Shown here piece by piece: positions 1 to 11,458 of a stretch of 64,000 nt of DNA; positions within the stretch are counted from its first letter, which is position 1, and every line of letters begins with the position of its first letter. The DNA comes from Unio delphinus. Its lineage: Eukaryota; Mollusca; Bivalvia; Unionida; Unionidae. The translations under genes were made by a program, and so were the position numbers. The notes under the pieces are model-generated. The model did no database searches, was not told the DNA's origin, and saw only the letters and a list, made by a program, of their open reading frames with translations. The stretch spans positions 16,509,501 through 16,573,500 of the forward strand of contig JAQISU010000003.1 of assembly GCA_029339505.1 (NCBI GenBank), in the 5' to 3' direction.

Positions 1-1
1 C

Positions 2-2916
2 CCGGCCTTGGTAGATCGTAGATACTTCAAACCTGGAGATTATACAGGTGAGACGGTGGAAGTACAGTTTGCTAACAGGACGAAGGATTCGCTTCCGGTC
101 GTTAGCATAGACCTTGATTCGCCATATGTAAAAGGGCGAATTCAAGCAGCGTGTTTGTCGGGACTGTCTCATGACGTAATATTAGGATGTAGGTATGTGT
201 TGCCCCAACCTAACCCTATGACGTGTAACCCTATAAATGTCGGGTCAGTGGAGACGAGGGCTATGAAGCGAAGGTCAGGGTTGAAGCCGCTAAGATCCGT
301 GACTTCGCCCATAGACATTTTGGTACCTGGTGAGTTAGAGAAGCTTCAAAAGGAAAATGTGTCTCTTGACAAGGTACGTAGGTACGCGACGGACGGGTCC
401 GTACGGAAATTGCCAGACGGCGAGGCTAAGTTCGCAACAAAACGCGGTATTTTGTATCGGTACGCCAAGAAAGGGGTCGATACGTTTAAACAAGTTGTGG
501 TACCCGTAGCGAAGCGCGACGAAGTGCTTAGGTTAGCACATGAGGGTCTTCTCGGAAGCCACATGGGCGTGGCGAAGACCAGAGATAGGTTGGTGAGGGA
601 GTTTTATTGGCCAGGTGTGCATGGGGATGTGAGGAGGTTTTGTTTGTCATGTGACAAGTGTCAGCGAGTGGCACCGAAAACCTCCCACCGCCCAGTGCCA
701 CTAGGAACCACCCCACTAATAGATGAACCTTTCTCGAGAGTGGCGATGGATTTAGTAGGTCCGATTAAGCCGGCGGCGGAAAGTGGAAATCGGTATATAT
801 TAACGGTCGTAGATTACGCTACCCGGTACCCGGAGGCAGTGGCCTTGAAGAACATTGACTCAGTCACGGTGGCTGAGGCCTTGTTAGGGGTGTGGTCGAG
901 AGTCGGAGTTCCAGACGAGATACTGACCGACCAAGGGACACAGTTCGTGAGCCAGGTGATGGAAGAGGTAAATAGATTACTCTCCATTAGACATCTGACA
1001 ACTACCCCGTACCACCCGCAGTGTAATGTGTTGGTAGAACGTTTCAATGGGACATTGAAACAGGCTTTAAAGAAGCTATGTGAAGGTCGACCTAGGGATT
1101 GGGATCGATACCTTCCGGCGATACTGTTCGCGTATCGTGAAGTACCGCAGGCAAGTTTGGGGTTTTCACCTTTTGAATTAGTTTATAGGCGGACGGTAAG
1201 GGGGCCCATGGCTGTATTGAAACAGTTATGGACGGATGAGCAAGCATCCGAAGACGTGCGTACAACATACCAATATGTTGTCGACTTGCGTAACAAACTG
1301 GAAGAAGTTTGTAAATTGGCTCAGGAAAATCTCTGCGACGCAAGGGGACGTCAAGCCAAGTATTACAACAAAAGGGCAGAGGAACGTCACTTTGAGGTGG
1401 GTGACAAGGTGTTGTTGTTGTTGCCATTGGAGCACAACAAGCTGCACGTCTCATGGAGGGGGCCATTTGTTGTAACAGAGAAGAAAGGTGGACAAAACTA
1501 CCGTATCCGAGTAGGGGATAAGGATAAGTTGTTCCACGTAAATCTTTTGAAGCGGTACCGTGTGCGAGAACCACCCACGGAGTTCGTGGTGGCTACCGTC
1601 GTGACGGAAGAATCCGACGACAACGCAGGGCAGGCGGAAGTACTCCATAGTTGTCCGTTGACGAGGGAGGAAACCTACGTCGACGTCACACTTGATGTTA
1701 CGTTAACGTCAGACCAACGTAAAGAGGTGGAGTCGGTACTTCAAGAATATTCGAGCGTCTTAACAGAGAGACCGGGGAGGAGAGAGCTGAAGGAGTTCTC
1801 TTTGAAGCTGCTGGACGAAAACCCAGTAAAGTTAAGACCATATCCGTTGCCGTACGCGAAGTTAGAAGCGGTCCGTAAGGAAGTTGAAACTATGTTAGAC
1901 TTGGGTATTATCGAACCAAGCGAGTCGGCGTATAGCTCTCCTGTTGTACTGGTCCAGAAGAAGGATGGGACACACAGATTTTGTGTCGACTACCGAAAGT
2001 TAAACCGAATTACAGAATTCCAGGTAGAACTTTTACCTGACCCTGAGTCTATTTTCGCAGGAGTAACCCATGCTAAATATTTTTCTAAGATCGATCTGTC
2101 CAAAGGATACTGGCAAATTCCAGTCCGTAGTGAAGACAGAGCAAAACTCGCCTTTGCAACTCCAGATGGGACTTACCAGTGGGTGGTCATGCCATTCGGG
2201 GTGCAGAATGCGCCCAGTGTCTTCACCCGTATGATGCGGAAATTCCTTGAACCATTGCGGGGAATGGGAGTTTCCAACTTCATGGACGATCTTCTATTAG
2301 CTACAGCTACATGGGAAGAACACATACTTTTGCTGAAAAACGTCTTAGAACGACTACGACAATTTTTAGTGCTATTGCGAGTCCATTGACTGACTTGACT
2401 CGGAAGAAAGCGCCGACCAAAGTAGTATGGACAGACGCATGTGAACGCGCATTTCAGACGCTAAAAGACAGACTGACGTCAGACGCCATAGTTAAGTTAC
2501 CTGACGTGACACGGGATTTTGTTTTGAGGACAGATGCTTGTGATAGAGGTTTAGGTGCAGTGTTACTGCAAGAACACGAGGGAAGCTTATTCCCAGTTGC
2601 GTATGGAAGTAGGAAACCGTCAAATGCGGAAATTAATTATTCAGTGTCGGAGAAAGAATGTTTGGCAATTATCTTTGGAATAACTAAGTTCCAACGGTAT
2701 CTGTATGGTAGGAAGTTTACTTTGGAAACAGATCATCAACCACTGGCGTATTTGGCCCAGGCGAAATTAACTAACGGTCGATTAATGAAATGGTCACTGT
2801 TTCTACAACAGTATCAGATTCTAGTGCGGTACATCAAAGGTGGGGATAATGTAGGAGCGGATTGTTTAAGTCGGTTAGGAATGGCTGAAGTGAATAGGTC
2901 ACCTAAGGACATGTAA
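2..2916 (+). pseudogene. Gmr1-like pol (PR part-IN-RT-RNase H), frameshifted by a deletion
   Basis: Coding sequence is open from the first bases in frame 2 to a stop at 2387-2389, then continues in frame 1 to TAA at 2914-2916. It covers the end of protease, the H2C2 zinc binding region (about 537-665), the DDE integrase core (Asp codons 749 and 929, Glu 1037; D,D35E spacing), a GPF/Y-type module near 1460-1560, RT from about 1790 with FMDD near 2275-2290, and RNase H from about 2400. Against the intact paralogue, about 66 codons of RT thumb/connection are missing at about 2360-2365 and the frame is lost, so no complete RT-RNase H can be made. In the motif before the catalytic Glu a conserved Gly is Val (codon 1028). 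The element is dead but not very old, since the rest stays open. Confidence 0.88.
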
Positions 2917-2975
2917 CGGAAGCAGTATAGATCACCGAAAAATTTGGGAGAGTAAAAATACCGATTTTTCTCTTA

Positions 2976-2986
2976 GAAGGGGGTAA
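2976..2986 (+). other. Polypurine tract of decayed gypsy element
   Basis: AGAAGGGGGTAA directly precedes TGTC, the expected LTR start. The intact relative has GTGGGGGAA followed by TGTGG at the same place, so the match in position and composition supports a plus-strand priming site. Confidence 0.6.
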
Positions 2987-4504
2987 TGTCAAGTGCCAAA
3001 TTTTCGTCAGTGACATCCCGTAATTAATTCGTAGGCTAGCCGACAATCAACTGTCTTGGAGTAGAGTTTGGAACGGAAAGAATGTTAGTTACCTCGGTCA
3101 GACTGTTACAAGAATTAGAGTGAAAACGGACTGAGTGTTTGACACGTTAAAATTATGTGATTCCTCACGCAGAGCTTTCAAAAATGATTGAGACAAATGA
3201 TAAGGTGATATTTCGATCCTAAGTGGCATTTTTGGCATCTTGATAGACGGTTTTCATAAGGTCAGTAAGAATAGCATTTATTCCGATTGGGCGAATGTAT
3301 AGGGAAGGGGGGTGTCAGACCCCAGAATCGGGGAAATATATACTTCGTATCAAACGAGGTTAGTCAGTCTAGGAAGACCTCTGCAAGAGAGGAAGTAGAA
3401 ACTACATAGTCAAGACTCCGAGCGTGCTTTGAAAGACAGACGTTCGTTAAAAATTGGGTTCCAGTTAAACTGAATGTGCAACGATTGTAAGACGCCAAAA
3501 ACACAAGGTATTTAACTCAAATTCACCTTTATCATGATGTAATGTATATGCTGTTTATCTTTGGCGTAGATGCATAATATATCGATACTACGATACAAAT
3601 AGTTCAGTATTACATTGATTTAATAACGTACTTTGATATGTTTCTTTGTTACAGATGCATGATGTGTTCATATTTTGTATGAATAGTCGGTTTTACAGTG
3701 ATTTAATAATGTATTTTGAATTCTGAATTAGCATTTTTTACCTTATATACTTAGGTAGGTAAATGGGTGATGTAGAAAACCCGCCGTGTACATTTATGAT
3801 TGGAAAGTGTTACATTAATTTGAATTTATCATATTAGTAAATATGGATTGTGTGTTATGATATATGGCCTCACTTTACGTAATGATTTACGGGAATATAT
3901 GACTTTCCCGAATTCTGATGTCGATAATTAGCAGTATAGCTCTATTGATCTGAAGACCTGTATAGTATTTGTTAGCCGTATAAATGATAACACTGATAGT
4001 AAGATCTGATTTTTCGAACCTGGAAACGGACTTACTATCTCAACTCTGAAAGTAACGAGATACTTAGGGTGTTTTACCCTTTTCTTTTACAAGGAAAATA
4101 GTTTATTTTGGCAAGAGTGAGAATCAGCGAGAAGTCAAAGGAAAAGAGAAAAAAAGAAGTAAGAAGTCAGAGTGTGGAATTCCCGTTCGATCAAAGGGCA
4201 AGCTGAAGTCGGACGCACGCAGGGAAAAGAAAGAAAAACCAGTCGACGAAAAAGGTCATTTTGAATCACCCAACAGTCCAATGTTAAATGAACATTCTAT
4301 TCCTTGATGAAATTTACTCTCAGTATTAACGGCTAACTTCATTTATTTTTCATTAGTGTTTGGATTCTTATGAATGTATCCATTATTTTAAAGCTTCAGT
4401 TTATGTATTTTCTGAACTAAGTGTATTCAGAAAGAGAGAAATTGTAATTCACAGTGTCATTCTTTTCTTAATTGTATTTTTAATTAAATTCATATTTTAT
4501 CTTT
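2987..4504 (+). repeat. Probable 3' LTR of decayed gypsy element
   Basis: The sequence after the polypurine tract starts with TG, has no coding potential beyond short chance frames, and is AT-rich with a purine-rich stretch at 4085-4245. The end is not proven, because no second LTR copy lies in the window to align. The proposed end sits just before GGGGGCTCGT at about 4506-4516, which resembles a tRNA-Pro primer-binding site. Confidence 0.4.
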
Positions 4505-4724
4505 ACGGGGGCTCGTGTACTGTCTTGTTCAAAGTACCATCTCAGATTTCTATAACCACTGACCGGGCAGATTACACCGTAGAGATCATCTTCTAGATAA
4601 CGATAATTAGTGGGAGGCGGTCTTCAAGTGTTGTTTTCCAAGTTGCGCAATACCTCTGACCAGGCCTTGTGCAATATTGTACTAATAACACTTTGATAAC
4701 CGGAGCGCCCACATTACATCCATA

Positions 4725-5580
4725 CGTTAGTCATTATACAAGTCTGAATATCATTATGTTATCAATAAGGTGGTCTTCATGTAAGTTTAAATATCATTAG
4801 GGTGTTCTAAAAGTTAGTCATTATTTCTATACGTTAGTCATTATACAAGTCTGAATATCATTAAGGTCGTCCATAAGATGTTCGTTTTACAAGTTTGAAT
4901 ATCATTAGGGTGTTTCATACGGTAGTCATTATACAACTTTTAATATCATTAGGGTGATCCATAAGGTGGTCGTTATACAACTTTTAATATCATTAAGGTG
5001 ATCCATAAGGTGGTCGTTATACAAGTCTGAATATCATTCGGGTGATCCATAAGTTGGTCATTATACAACTTTGAATATCATTAGGGTGATCCGTAAGGTG
5101 GTCCTTATACAACTTTGACTATCATTAGGGTGATCCATAAGGTGGTCTTTATGTAACTTTGAATATCATTAGAGTGATCCATAAGGTGGTAGTTATGCAA
5201 CTTTGAATATCTTTAGGGTGATCCATAAGGTTTGTCCTTATACAACTTTGAATATCATTAGGGTGATCCATAAGGTGGTCATTATACAACTTTGAATATC
5301 ATTCGGGTGATCCATAAGGTGGTCGTTATACAAGTTTGAATATCATTATGGTGATCCATAAGGTGGTCGTTATACAAGTTTGAATATCATTCGGGTCATC
5401 CATAAGGTGGTCGTTATACAAGTTTGAATATTATTAGGGTGATCCATAAGGTGGTCGTTATACAAGTTTGAATATCATTAGGGTGATCCATAAGGTGGCC
5501 ATTATACAACTTTGAATATCATTAGGGTGATCCATAAGATGGTCATTATGCAGCTTTGAATATCATTGGGGTGATACATA
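4725..5580. repeat. 44-bp tandem array, about 19 copies
   Basis: Units share the core GGTGATCCATAAGGTGGTC and TTTGAATATCATTA. Spacing between GGTGA starts is 44 bp (for example 5306 and 5350). Copies differ at several positions, and the first ones (4725-4900) are the most degenerate. No coding frame is kept. Confidence 0.9.
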
Positions 5581-5585
5581 AAGAA

Positions 5586-6416
5586 CCAGTAATCAAGTAT
5601 TTGATTTTACAGTAAGGAGGCGAATATCTAATTTTTCAACAGGAATTTTATTCCATGATACCCGATATTATTTTATTTGTTGTAAATTCAACGTGTTGCC
5701 GATTTTCAACTTGGGTTTTGTGTTCCTCGACCGTCCGCGTCATTGACCGACTGTAGCAGATGAAATGCTTTTTCTTAGTTTTTCAAAACTATACATGGAT
5801 CACTTACTTAGTAAAGATAAACAAAAGTTTTCCGATCTCTGTATAATCGGGATTCAGATACAATTTCAATAAAGGTAATATTATTGTTTTCAATGAAAGC
5901 GCTGCTGACTACAAGGAAATACACAGACGCTGGTTCCTGGGATCTCATGTTGTATTAGAAACAGTATCGTGTATACATTTAGGCATCAATGCGTCAAAGT
6001 ACAGCAAAACTGATGCTATGATAAAGAAGCTAAAGACGAACTAGTAAGTTCCCTGTTCAGCTATTGTTGATATTGAAGTTATCGAGTATGACTTTAACTA
6101 ACTCACAGAGAACATTCTGTATGAAATTATCGCATTACCCCGCGCATTTTATGGTTGTAAAACCTTGTGCACCCTCAGCCCACGGCTCATACTTAACATT
6201 AGAGAGACGTCATCGTTTTTGCATTAAGCACATGCAAGGGGTATCTAGATACACAAGAACTGACATTGCACTGAGATTACATGGTGTTTTACACAATGAA
6301 GCTTGCAAAGACATGAATGAGCTGTTTTTCCTGGAGCAATTCTGCAGAATAGCTGCAGCCTAATTTGCAAAAATTGTATTTTTAGTCCGCCTGTTCGACT
6401 GTCAAAATCCAAGTAT

Positions 6417-6452
<36 letters not shown>

Positions 6453-7152
6453 CTGGTTTAATTCCCGACATGTATAGAGTACTTAAAAATGTGACTTAAC
6501 TAGGTTTATTTAATCGTTTATATATTCAAGGTCGATTCACAGTAAAACAAAGCTGACTGAAAACGTATTGTTAAATAATATGAAAATGCTTTGAAGCATA
6601 AAGTAACTGACACATCGCTCAAAAGACTTCAGAAGCTATTACTTGATTTCAGATTCTCTTTGGTCAATATTGTGTCCAAGTTATGATGATGCCGTTTGTA
6701 CTCGCTGTCATACCCTGTGTACTTCTGTTGTTGACCATTTCATAGTTTTCTTGCATGATACCGGGAAAGGTACTGGTACCGTATTATTGATTGATTCGGA
6801 GTGCACGTTTACATTTACTTAGATTCATGTCTGATTTTGTCAATACTCTTCTGGAAATGATGTCGTGAGACTTGCTAGCTCTTATTAGCATTGATGAATT
6901 TTCATGTCCTGTATATCACAACTGTTTCTTCCCTATGGAAAAAGTACACAAGAAACAGAACACCATCATTAAATTCAGCGTGTTATATCCCCCTTTTAAT
7001 AATTTAGAATGTATCATTAATGATACGACGCAAGCTCCGGTACTCTGTCTTTTAGCTCATTTCATATCCTCAGGGAATAGAATAAGGATTCATCTGTTTT
7101 GGATGCGCAGTGTTTACATAAACTTGTTAACAATTATATCATTTATTTTTTA
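5586..7152. other. No recognised gene; AT-rich with a 30-nt poly(A)
   Basis: I see no gene with recognisable homology here. A 99-codon frame at 6064-6363 (plus) ends about 55 nt before a pure A tract at 6419-6450. This could suggest a retroposed transcript, but no AATAAA precedes the tract and the peptide matches nothing I know. A 93-codon frame at 6872-7153 is equally unsupported. Confidence 0.4.
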
Positions 7153-7476
7153 ACCGCTCCGGTGGCCTAGTGGTTAGAGCGTCCGCCCCGGAAGCGGGAG
7201 GTCGTCGGTTCTATGCTTGGCCGAGTCATACCAAAGACTTACAAAAATGGTACTAACAGCTGCCTCGCTTGACGCTCAGCATTAAGAGGTTAGTGTTAGG
7301 ACTGGTCGGCCTGGTGTCAGGATAATGTGACTGGGTGAGACATCATGCTACATGTCTGCGGCATGATGTCTCAGTGCTAGACATCACTATAAACTGCCTC
7401 AATGCAGACATCGTAGCGATATGACTGAAAAATTGTTAAAGCTACGTTAAAAATCCTAATCAAACAAACAAACAAA
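7153..7476 (+). mobile_element. tRNA-derived SINE, family A, full length
   Basis: The head has a pol III A box (GGCCTAGTGGTTAGAGC) and a tRNA-like anticodon arm and B-box region (GGTCGTCGGTTCTATGC). A ~230-bp body containing TGGTGTCAGGATAATGTGAC follows, and the element ends in a CAAA-repeat tail (about 7460-7476). Four more copies or fragments occur at 22.3, 30.9, 49.8 and 54.7 kb. This is the best full-length plus-strand copy. Its B box is mutated (GGTTCTATGC instead of GGTTCGATCC; the copy at 54.7 kb keeps the canonical form). Confidence 0.85.
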
Positions 7477-7562
7477 ATCATTTATTTATTACTTCATAGT
7501 TTCTTTTCTCAATTAGCCACTAAGATTTCCTTTGACATATTACTGATTCTGCTCTTCGTAAT

Positions 7563-7620
7563 GTAATCAATCAATCAATCAATCAATCAACCAATCAATC
7601 ATCCATCCCTCCATCCATCT
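7563..7620. repeat. AATC/ATCC microsatellite
   Basis: Runs of AATC (about 9 units) pass into CATC/CATCC units. Confidence 0.85.
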
Positions 7621-8294
7621 CATGTTTGGTGCCATTTTGCCCACCTGCTTCATATAAGAACTACTTGTCAAACATTATGTCCAAGATATTGATGCTCATC
7701 CGCATATGAACTGCAATTCGCTACTTACGATACTCTCCGATTATCCGTATCGCTAAAATCGACCATTTTCACCAATATAACTGCATTTCTTAAAACTTAA
7801 AACGGTGTTGTCATTTTTGAATAATTTAAAATGTGTAGTAATAAATAATTCCTGTTATTTTATAAGTGGAATATAAATTCACATTTTATGATATAAAAGT
7901 AGTTCCAGGTTGGGTGTGCGATACGGAATTACAGACTGAAAATCTGGCCAGATCAGCCATGGAAGGTTAAATGGGTATGTAATAAAAATGTGAATTCGAA
8001 CGCAAATAATATCATACTTTAATGGCATATATTTCATTTCAATATCAAAATATTATGACATTTTTTTGTGTGAATTCTCCAATTAAATCACACGCGATCC
8101 TGTCTCTACCAATGACCTGATAGTATCCATTTGTTATCAGATGATCGACATGTCCTGTCGAAACTAATATAGCTGTGTGCTATAATCGTCTGATATACAT
8201 ATTTAATCAAGTGTTCTGTACGAATGCATATAATAAGTGATACATAGTATTCCATATTTTAAAAGCCAAGATTCTGTTTGTTTGTGAGTGCCCG
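7621..8294. other. No recognised feature
   Basis: AT-rich sequence with no long reading frame, RNA gene or repeat that I can recognise. Confidence 0.5.
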
Positions 8295-8472
8295 CAGAGG
8301 CGTAGCGATGATATTTTGCGCCCGGGGACGAACTATAAAATTGGTGCCCCAGCGATCTTGTGACCGATTTATTACCCTTGTTTACTTATTATAATGTAAC
8401 GTTGCAAGCCTCATTTTGGCGCCCCTGTACCTTGGCGCCCGGGGACATATGTACCCCCTGCCCCCCCCCCCC
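8295..8472. mobile_element. hAT-like MITE fragment
   Basis: The left end CAGAGGCGTAGCGATG resembles hAT terminal inverted repeats of the CAGAGGCGTAGC type. The interior has two copies of GCGCCCGGGGAC (about 8320 and 8437) and a poly(C) run. The expected right inverted repeat is missing, so this is a truncated or decayed copy. Confidence 0.35.
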
Positions 8473-8474
8473 TA

Positions 8475-8609
8475 ATGGACTATCTCATTAGGATACAGGA
8501 ATAATACTTTCTCTTTCCTTATTATCCTTATGGACTATCTCATTAGGATACAGGAATAATACTTTCCCTTTCCTTATTATCCTTATGGACTATCTCATTA
8601 GGATACAGG
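8475..8609. repeat. 55-bp tandem repeat, 2.4 copies
   Basis: ATGGACTATCTCATTAGG recurs at about 8475, 8530 and 8585 with nearly identical sequence between, directly after the poly(C) run. Confidence 0.9.
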
Positions 8610-9265
8610 CGGAAAAACGTTACTTGGACATTATTAAACATGCTCCTTCCATTTTCAAAACGCCTTTTCTTCGTGATTTTTAGTTAATAGAAACAATTTA
8701 TTTTCAATCAATTTTTTTTGTGGGTGGGGGGCAGGGTGATGTTACGAACATGGTTATATTTAAGAGCCAGCTTCTCTATAATAGTATAACTCTTAAATGT
8801 CACATATAAAGGTCGTCATATAAAAGAATTTTAGTAAGCATCAACACATGAAACGGTATGATATTTTCCCGAGATTTAGGTCATGACGAACTTATCAGAG
8901 TTCATAAATCTTCACTGACTTAAGCATATACACGTTTCTTGTCAATACAGATTACAGTTCTGTAGTACCCGGGAGAATTAAACATATACACAAGTGTAAA
9001 TACAATAGGATATAATAAGGCACAACAAACATGATATCGTTTATATGCACATACGCATTGAAAAGGCCTACTATTAATTACTATTAATTGATATAAATAT
9101 AGAAGAGGAACAACCATGCAAGTGTGAAAATCGTGTTTCGTAATGTGTGGTCATTAGGTAAATATACATAATTATCAGCAATATTCGCGCGTTCAAGAAT
9201 CCTTCAGTTGATAACGTCAGTTTTCATAACGTCCATGTGTCACATCATCATCACACATCATTCGG
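8610..9265. other. No recognised feature
   Basis: Low-complexity AT-rich sequence; no gene, RNA or repeat identified. Confidence 0.5.
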
Positions 9266-9268
9266 GCA

Positions 9269-9796
9269 ATGGACACAGAGCAAGCAGGACGGGACTACAC
9301 AGAGCTGAAGGTGTATAACAGCGAGCCACAGATAACAGAAGACCATAGGCGTGCTCATCAAATAAATAAGGCACCCATAGGAGCTTCTAGGGAACCAGAT
9401 ACTAGCGGTGACGGGAAACCGAGCCGACTAGCGGTGACGGGCAACCGAGCCGAGGTGACGGGAAACCGAACCATAACTAGAATAACCACTGTAGGACTTA
9501 GACTGAACACCTACAAAACAGCGACCTGTAGGATATTTCAACAAGACAGGGCTCCCAGGAAAATGGCGGCTGCCACGTGGAAACAATATGGCGGACTCTG
9601 CATGAAACCAAATTGGCCGGTTTTCACTACGCAGGGTACAAAATGGCGGAACCGCAAAGCAGCTCACCACCTGAACAACACGCCAATACTTGGAGAAAAT
9701 AATAACTGCAGTACGTACGAAATGCAGCGGCATGGACGAATAGCGGACTACAGTCAGCGAAAGACATGCTACACCCGAACCTGCCTGCCGCAATGA
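9269..9796 (+). CDS. Unrecognised 175-codon open frame with ATGGCGG motifs
   Basis: One open frame from ATG to TGA, less AT-rich than its surroundings. The peptide is polar and basic, with two short GDGKPSRL/TGNRAE-like repeats around residues 47-65, and shows no domain, signal peptide or membrane segment that I recognise. The same DNA holds three ATGGCGG sites (about 9563, 9588 and 9642) resembling YY1 sites, plus CCACGTGG near 9574, and the opposite strand is also open over much of it. This could equally be a promoter or 5' exon of an unseen gene, or a mobile-element piece. I do not assign a function. Confidence 0.2.
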   Translation: MDTEQAGRDYTELKVYNSEPQITEDHRRAHQINKAPIGASREPDTSGDGKPSRLAVTGNRAEVTGNRTITRITTVGLRLNTYKTATCRIFQQDRAPRKMAAATWKQYGGLCMKPNWPVFTTQGTKWRNRKAAHHLNNTPILGENNNCSTYEMQRHGRIADYSQRKTCYTRTCLPQ

Positions 9797-9824
9797 AGAA
9801 AATGGTAGACTCATTGACTTTCAT

Positions 9825-10960
9825 TGCCTGAATAATAGGGTACTCATTTGGTATCGAGTAGCCCTCTTTGACTAACTTTATGGCCCTGAAAAGACAAATT
9901 TGACCTTTTTGGCATTGCCTTCAACAAATTTATAACCGAATTCCCCTACCATTGACTACACTTTTATGTGTCGCTTAGGCACTTTAATTTAAATACAATA
10001 GGGACTTACACATGTACACTTAGTACTAGTCCCTATTTTTTATAGGATGATAATTAATATTTTGTAACTCAGATATTTGGTTAATTGCACAGGTGGCTTA
10101 CACATTATTGGTTGTTAGGTTGTCCATTAGTATAACTGGACTGAATTTGATAAAAAGAGCGTGCTTGGCTCTTCGCACCACTGCTTCCCGCTGCAGTAAT
10201 CTCTCGTGCTTGCACGACCTTACTATGCAGACAAAGGCGATATGAGCTAAACTATTTTACTCTCGCTTTGCTTCACTGCTATTGCAGATTGGATAGGCAA
10301 ACAGAATACTAATTGGGTGTGTGTGTGTAGGTTCTATTCCTACCCACCCTACGGCCTTACATTCACCCAGAGGCAGTTCAATAACTGTCCCGTGGTGACG
10401 GCCAAATTAAATAAGTGCTTCTATATAAGCACATAAACGCCTGCAGGGTGCGCGGCACCATTCCCACCCTCAGGATAAATTAAATAACTCCCCATTGGGA
10501 GATAAAACAGTGACAAGAGCCTACATGGACGAATCACTTAAAATCCATCTTCTATCTACGTCCATGTATAACAAGGGACTTCAGAGTGTGTAACAATATT
10601 AGAGATCAGAATTATTTATTGAATTAGACACGTACTAGCTTCTTGTAATTACAAAATGCCAAAGGAAAAAAATAACAAAAAGGTTTATCAAATAAGTACC
10701 CAAGTATATAGAATCAAAGCACAATTTTAGATTTTATGCTAAACATGAATTCGCATATACCCATCTACGTATATAATAAAAGCAAACAATATACCGCTCA
10801 GCTGATATTTAATTAAAGGTGACGCTAGTAAAAGTATAGCCATAAAAGAAATACAAATGTGAAAAATATTAAGAAAATAAGTTTATCAGAAATTGATATT
10901 GTGTTGTTAATTGCTTAAATTTAATTTGTTTTAACATTTTAAATTACTGAATTTTACAAT
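9825..10960. other. Non-coding stretch with a dispersed ~75-bp repeat
   Basis: No gene recognised. Bases about 10077-10155 closely match 39327-39400 (shared core GGCTTACACATTATTGGTT), so they belong to an interspersed repeat. The GC-richer part at 10150-10480 may be a piece of the same unknown element. Confidence 0.4.
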
Positions 10961-10964
10961 GTTC

Positions 10965-11297
10965 ATATATATTTCAGAGGAATTATCATAACGTAGACTA
11001 GCATTATTCTGTTTGATATCATTTATATGCATATTCATATATAAATCAGAGGAATTATCATAATGTAGACTAGCATTATTCTGTTTGATATCATTTATAT
11101 GCATATTCATATGTAAATCAGAGGAATTATCATAATGTAGACTAGCATTATTCTGTTTGATATCATTTATATGCATATTCATATATAAATCAGAGGAATT
11201 ATCATAATGTAGACTAGCATTATTCTGTTTGATATCATTTATATGCATATTCATATATAAATCAGAGGAATTATCATAACGTAGACTAGCATTATTA
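10965..11297. repeat. 72-bp tandem array, left half (about 4.5 copies)
   Basis: The unit contains ATTCTGTTTGATATCATTTA and repeats every 72 bp (for example 11001 and 11073). Because 72 is divisible by three, the minus strand shows an open frame of 24-residue repeats (10931-11254). I treat that as a by-product of the period. The array stops inside a unit at AGCATTATT and resumes at 12297. Confidence 0.92.
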
Positions 11298-11458
11298 TAG
11301 GATTAAATGATCATGGTTGGGTATTTATTGATGTGTAAATTTTACCTAATCACTCACAAAGTAAATAAAGTCCGAAGGACTTTATGTTAACTTTGTGAGT
11401 GATTAGGTAAAATTTACACATCAATAAATACCCAACCATGATCATTTAATCCTTATAA
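11295..11458. repeat. Near-perfect palindrome, arms ~79 bp, 3-nt loop
   Basis: The left arm reads into GGACTTT-type complementary sequence around a centre at about 11375 (loop GAA). I see only a few single-base differences or small indels between the arms. It sits exactly where the 72-bp array breaks, so it belongs to, or arrived with, the inserted DNA. It would form a strong hairpin or cruciform. Confidence 0.9.

Larger units (their letters stand above)
1..4504 (+). mobile_element. Gmr1-like Ty3/gypsy retrotransposon, 3' part, decayed
   Basis: The window opens inside the protease region of a gypsy element. It continues through integrase, reverse transcriptase and RNase H, then a polypurine tract (about 2976-2986) and a sequence starting TGTC that should be the 3' LTR. 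Integrase lies before RT, as in the Gmr1 group, and the protein aligns along its length with the intact element at 13.3-21.5 kb but differs at many residues, so it is a sister family. The 5' LTR and gag lie outside the window. The right end is uncertain: I place it near 4504 only because a tRNA-Pro primer-site-like string starts there and the resulting LTR length (~1.5 kb) resembles that of the other element. Confidence 0.75.

Noticed and set aside
1092..1574. 160-codon minus-strand frame inside the decayed gypsy pol
   Set aside because: Shadow of the conserved plus-strand integrase/GPF-Y coding sequence.
7153..7240. Functional tRNA gene
   Set aside because: The head is tRNA-like but does not fold completely, has a mutated B box, and is followed by the SINE body shared by other copies.
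10931..11254. 24-residue repeat protein on the minus strand
   Set aside because: Explained by the 72-bp tandem period; no start context, splice signals or homology. Kept only as a low-interest finding.
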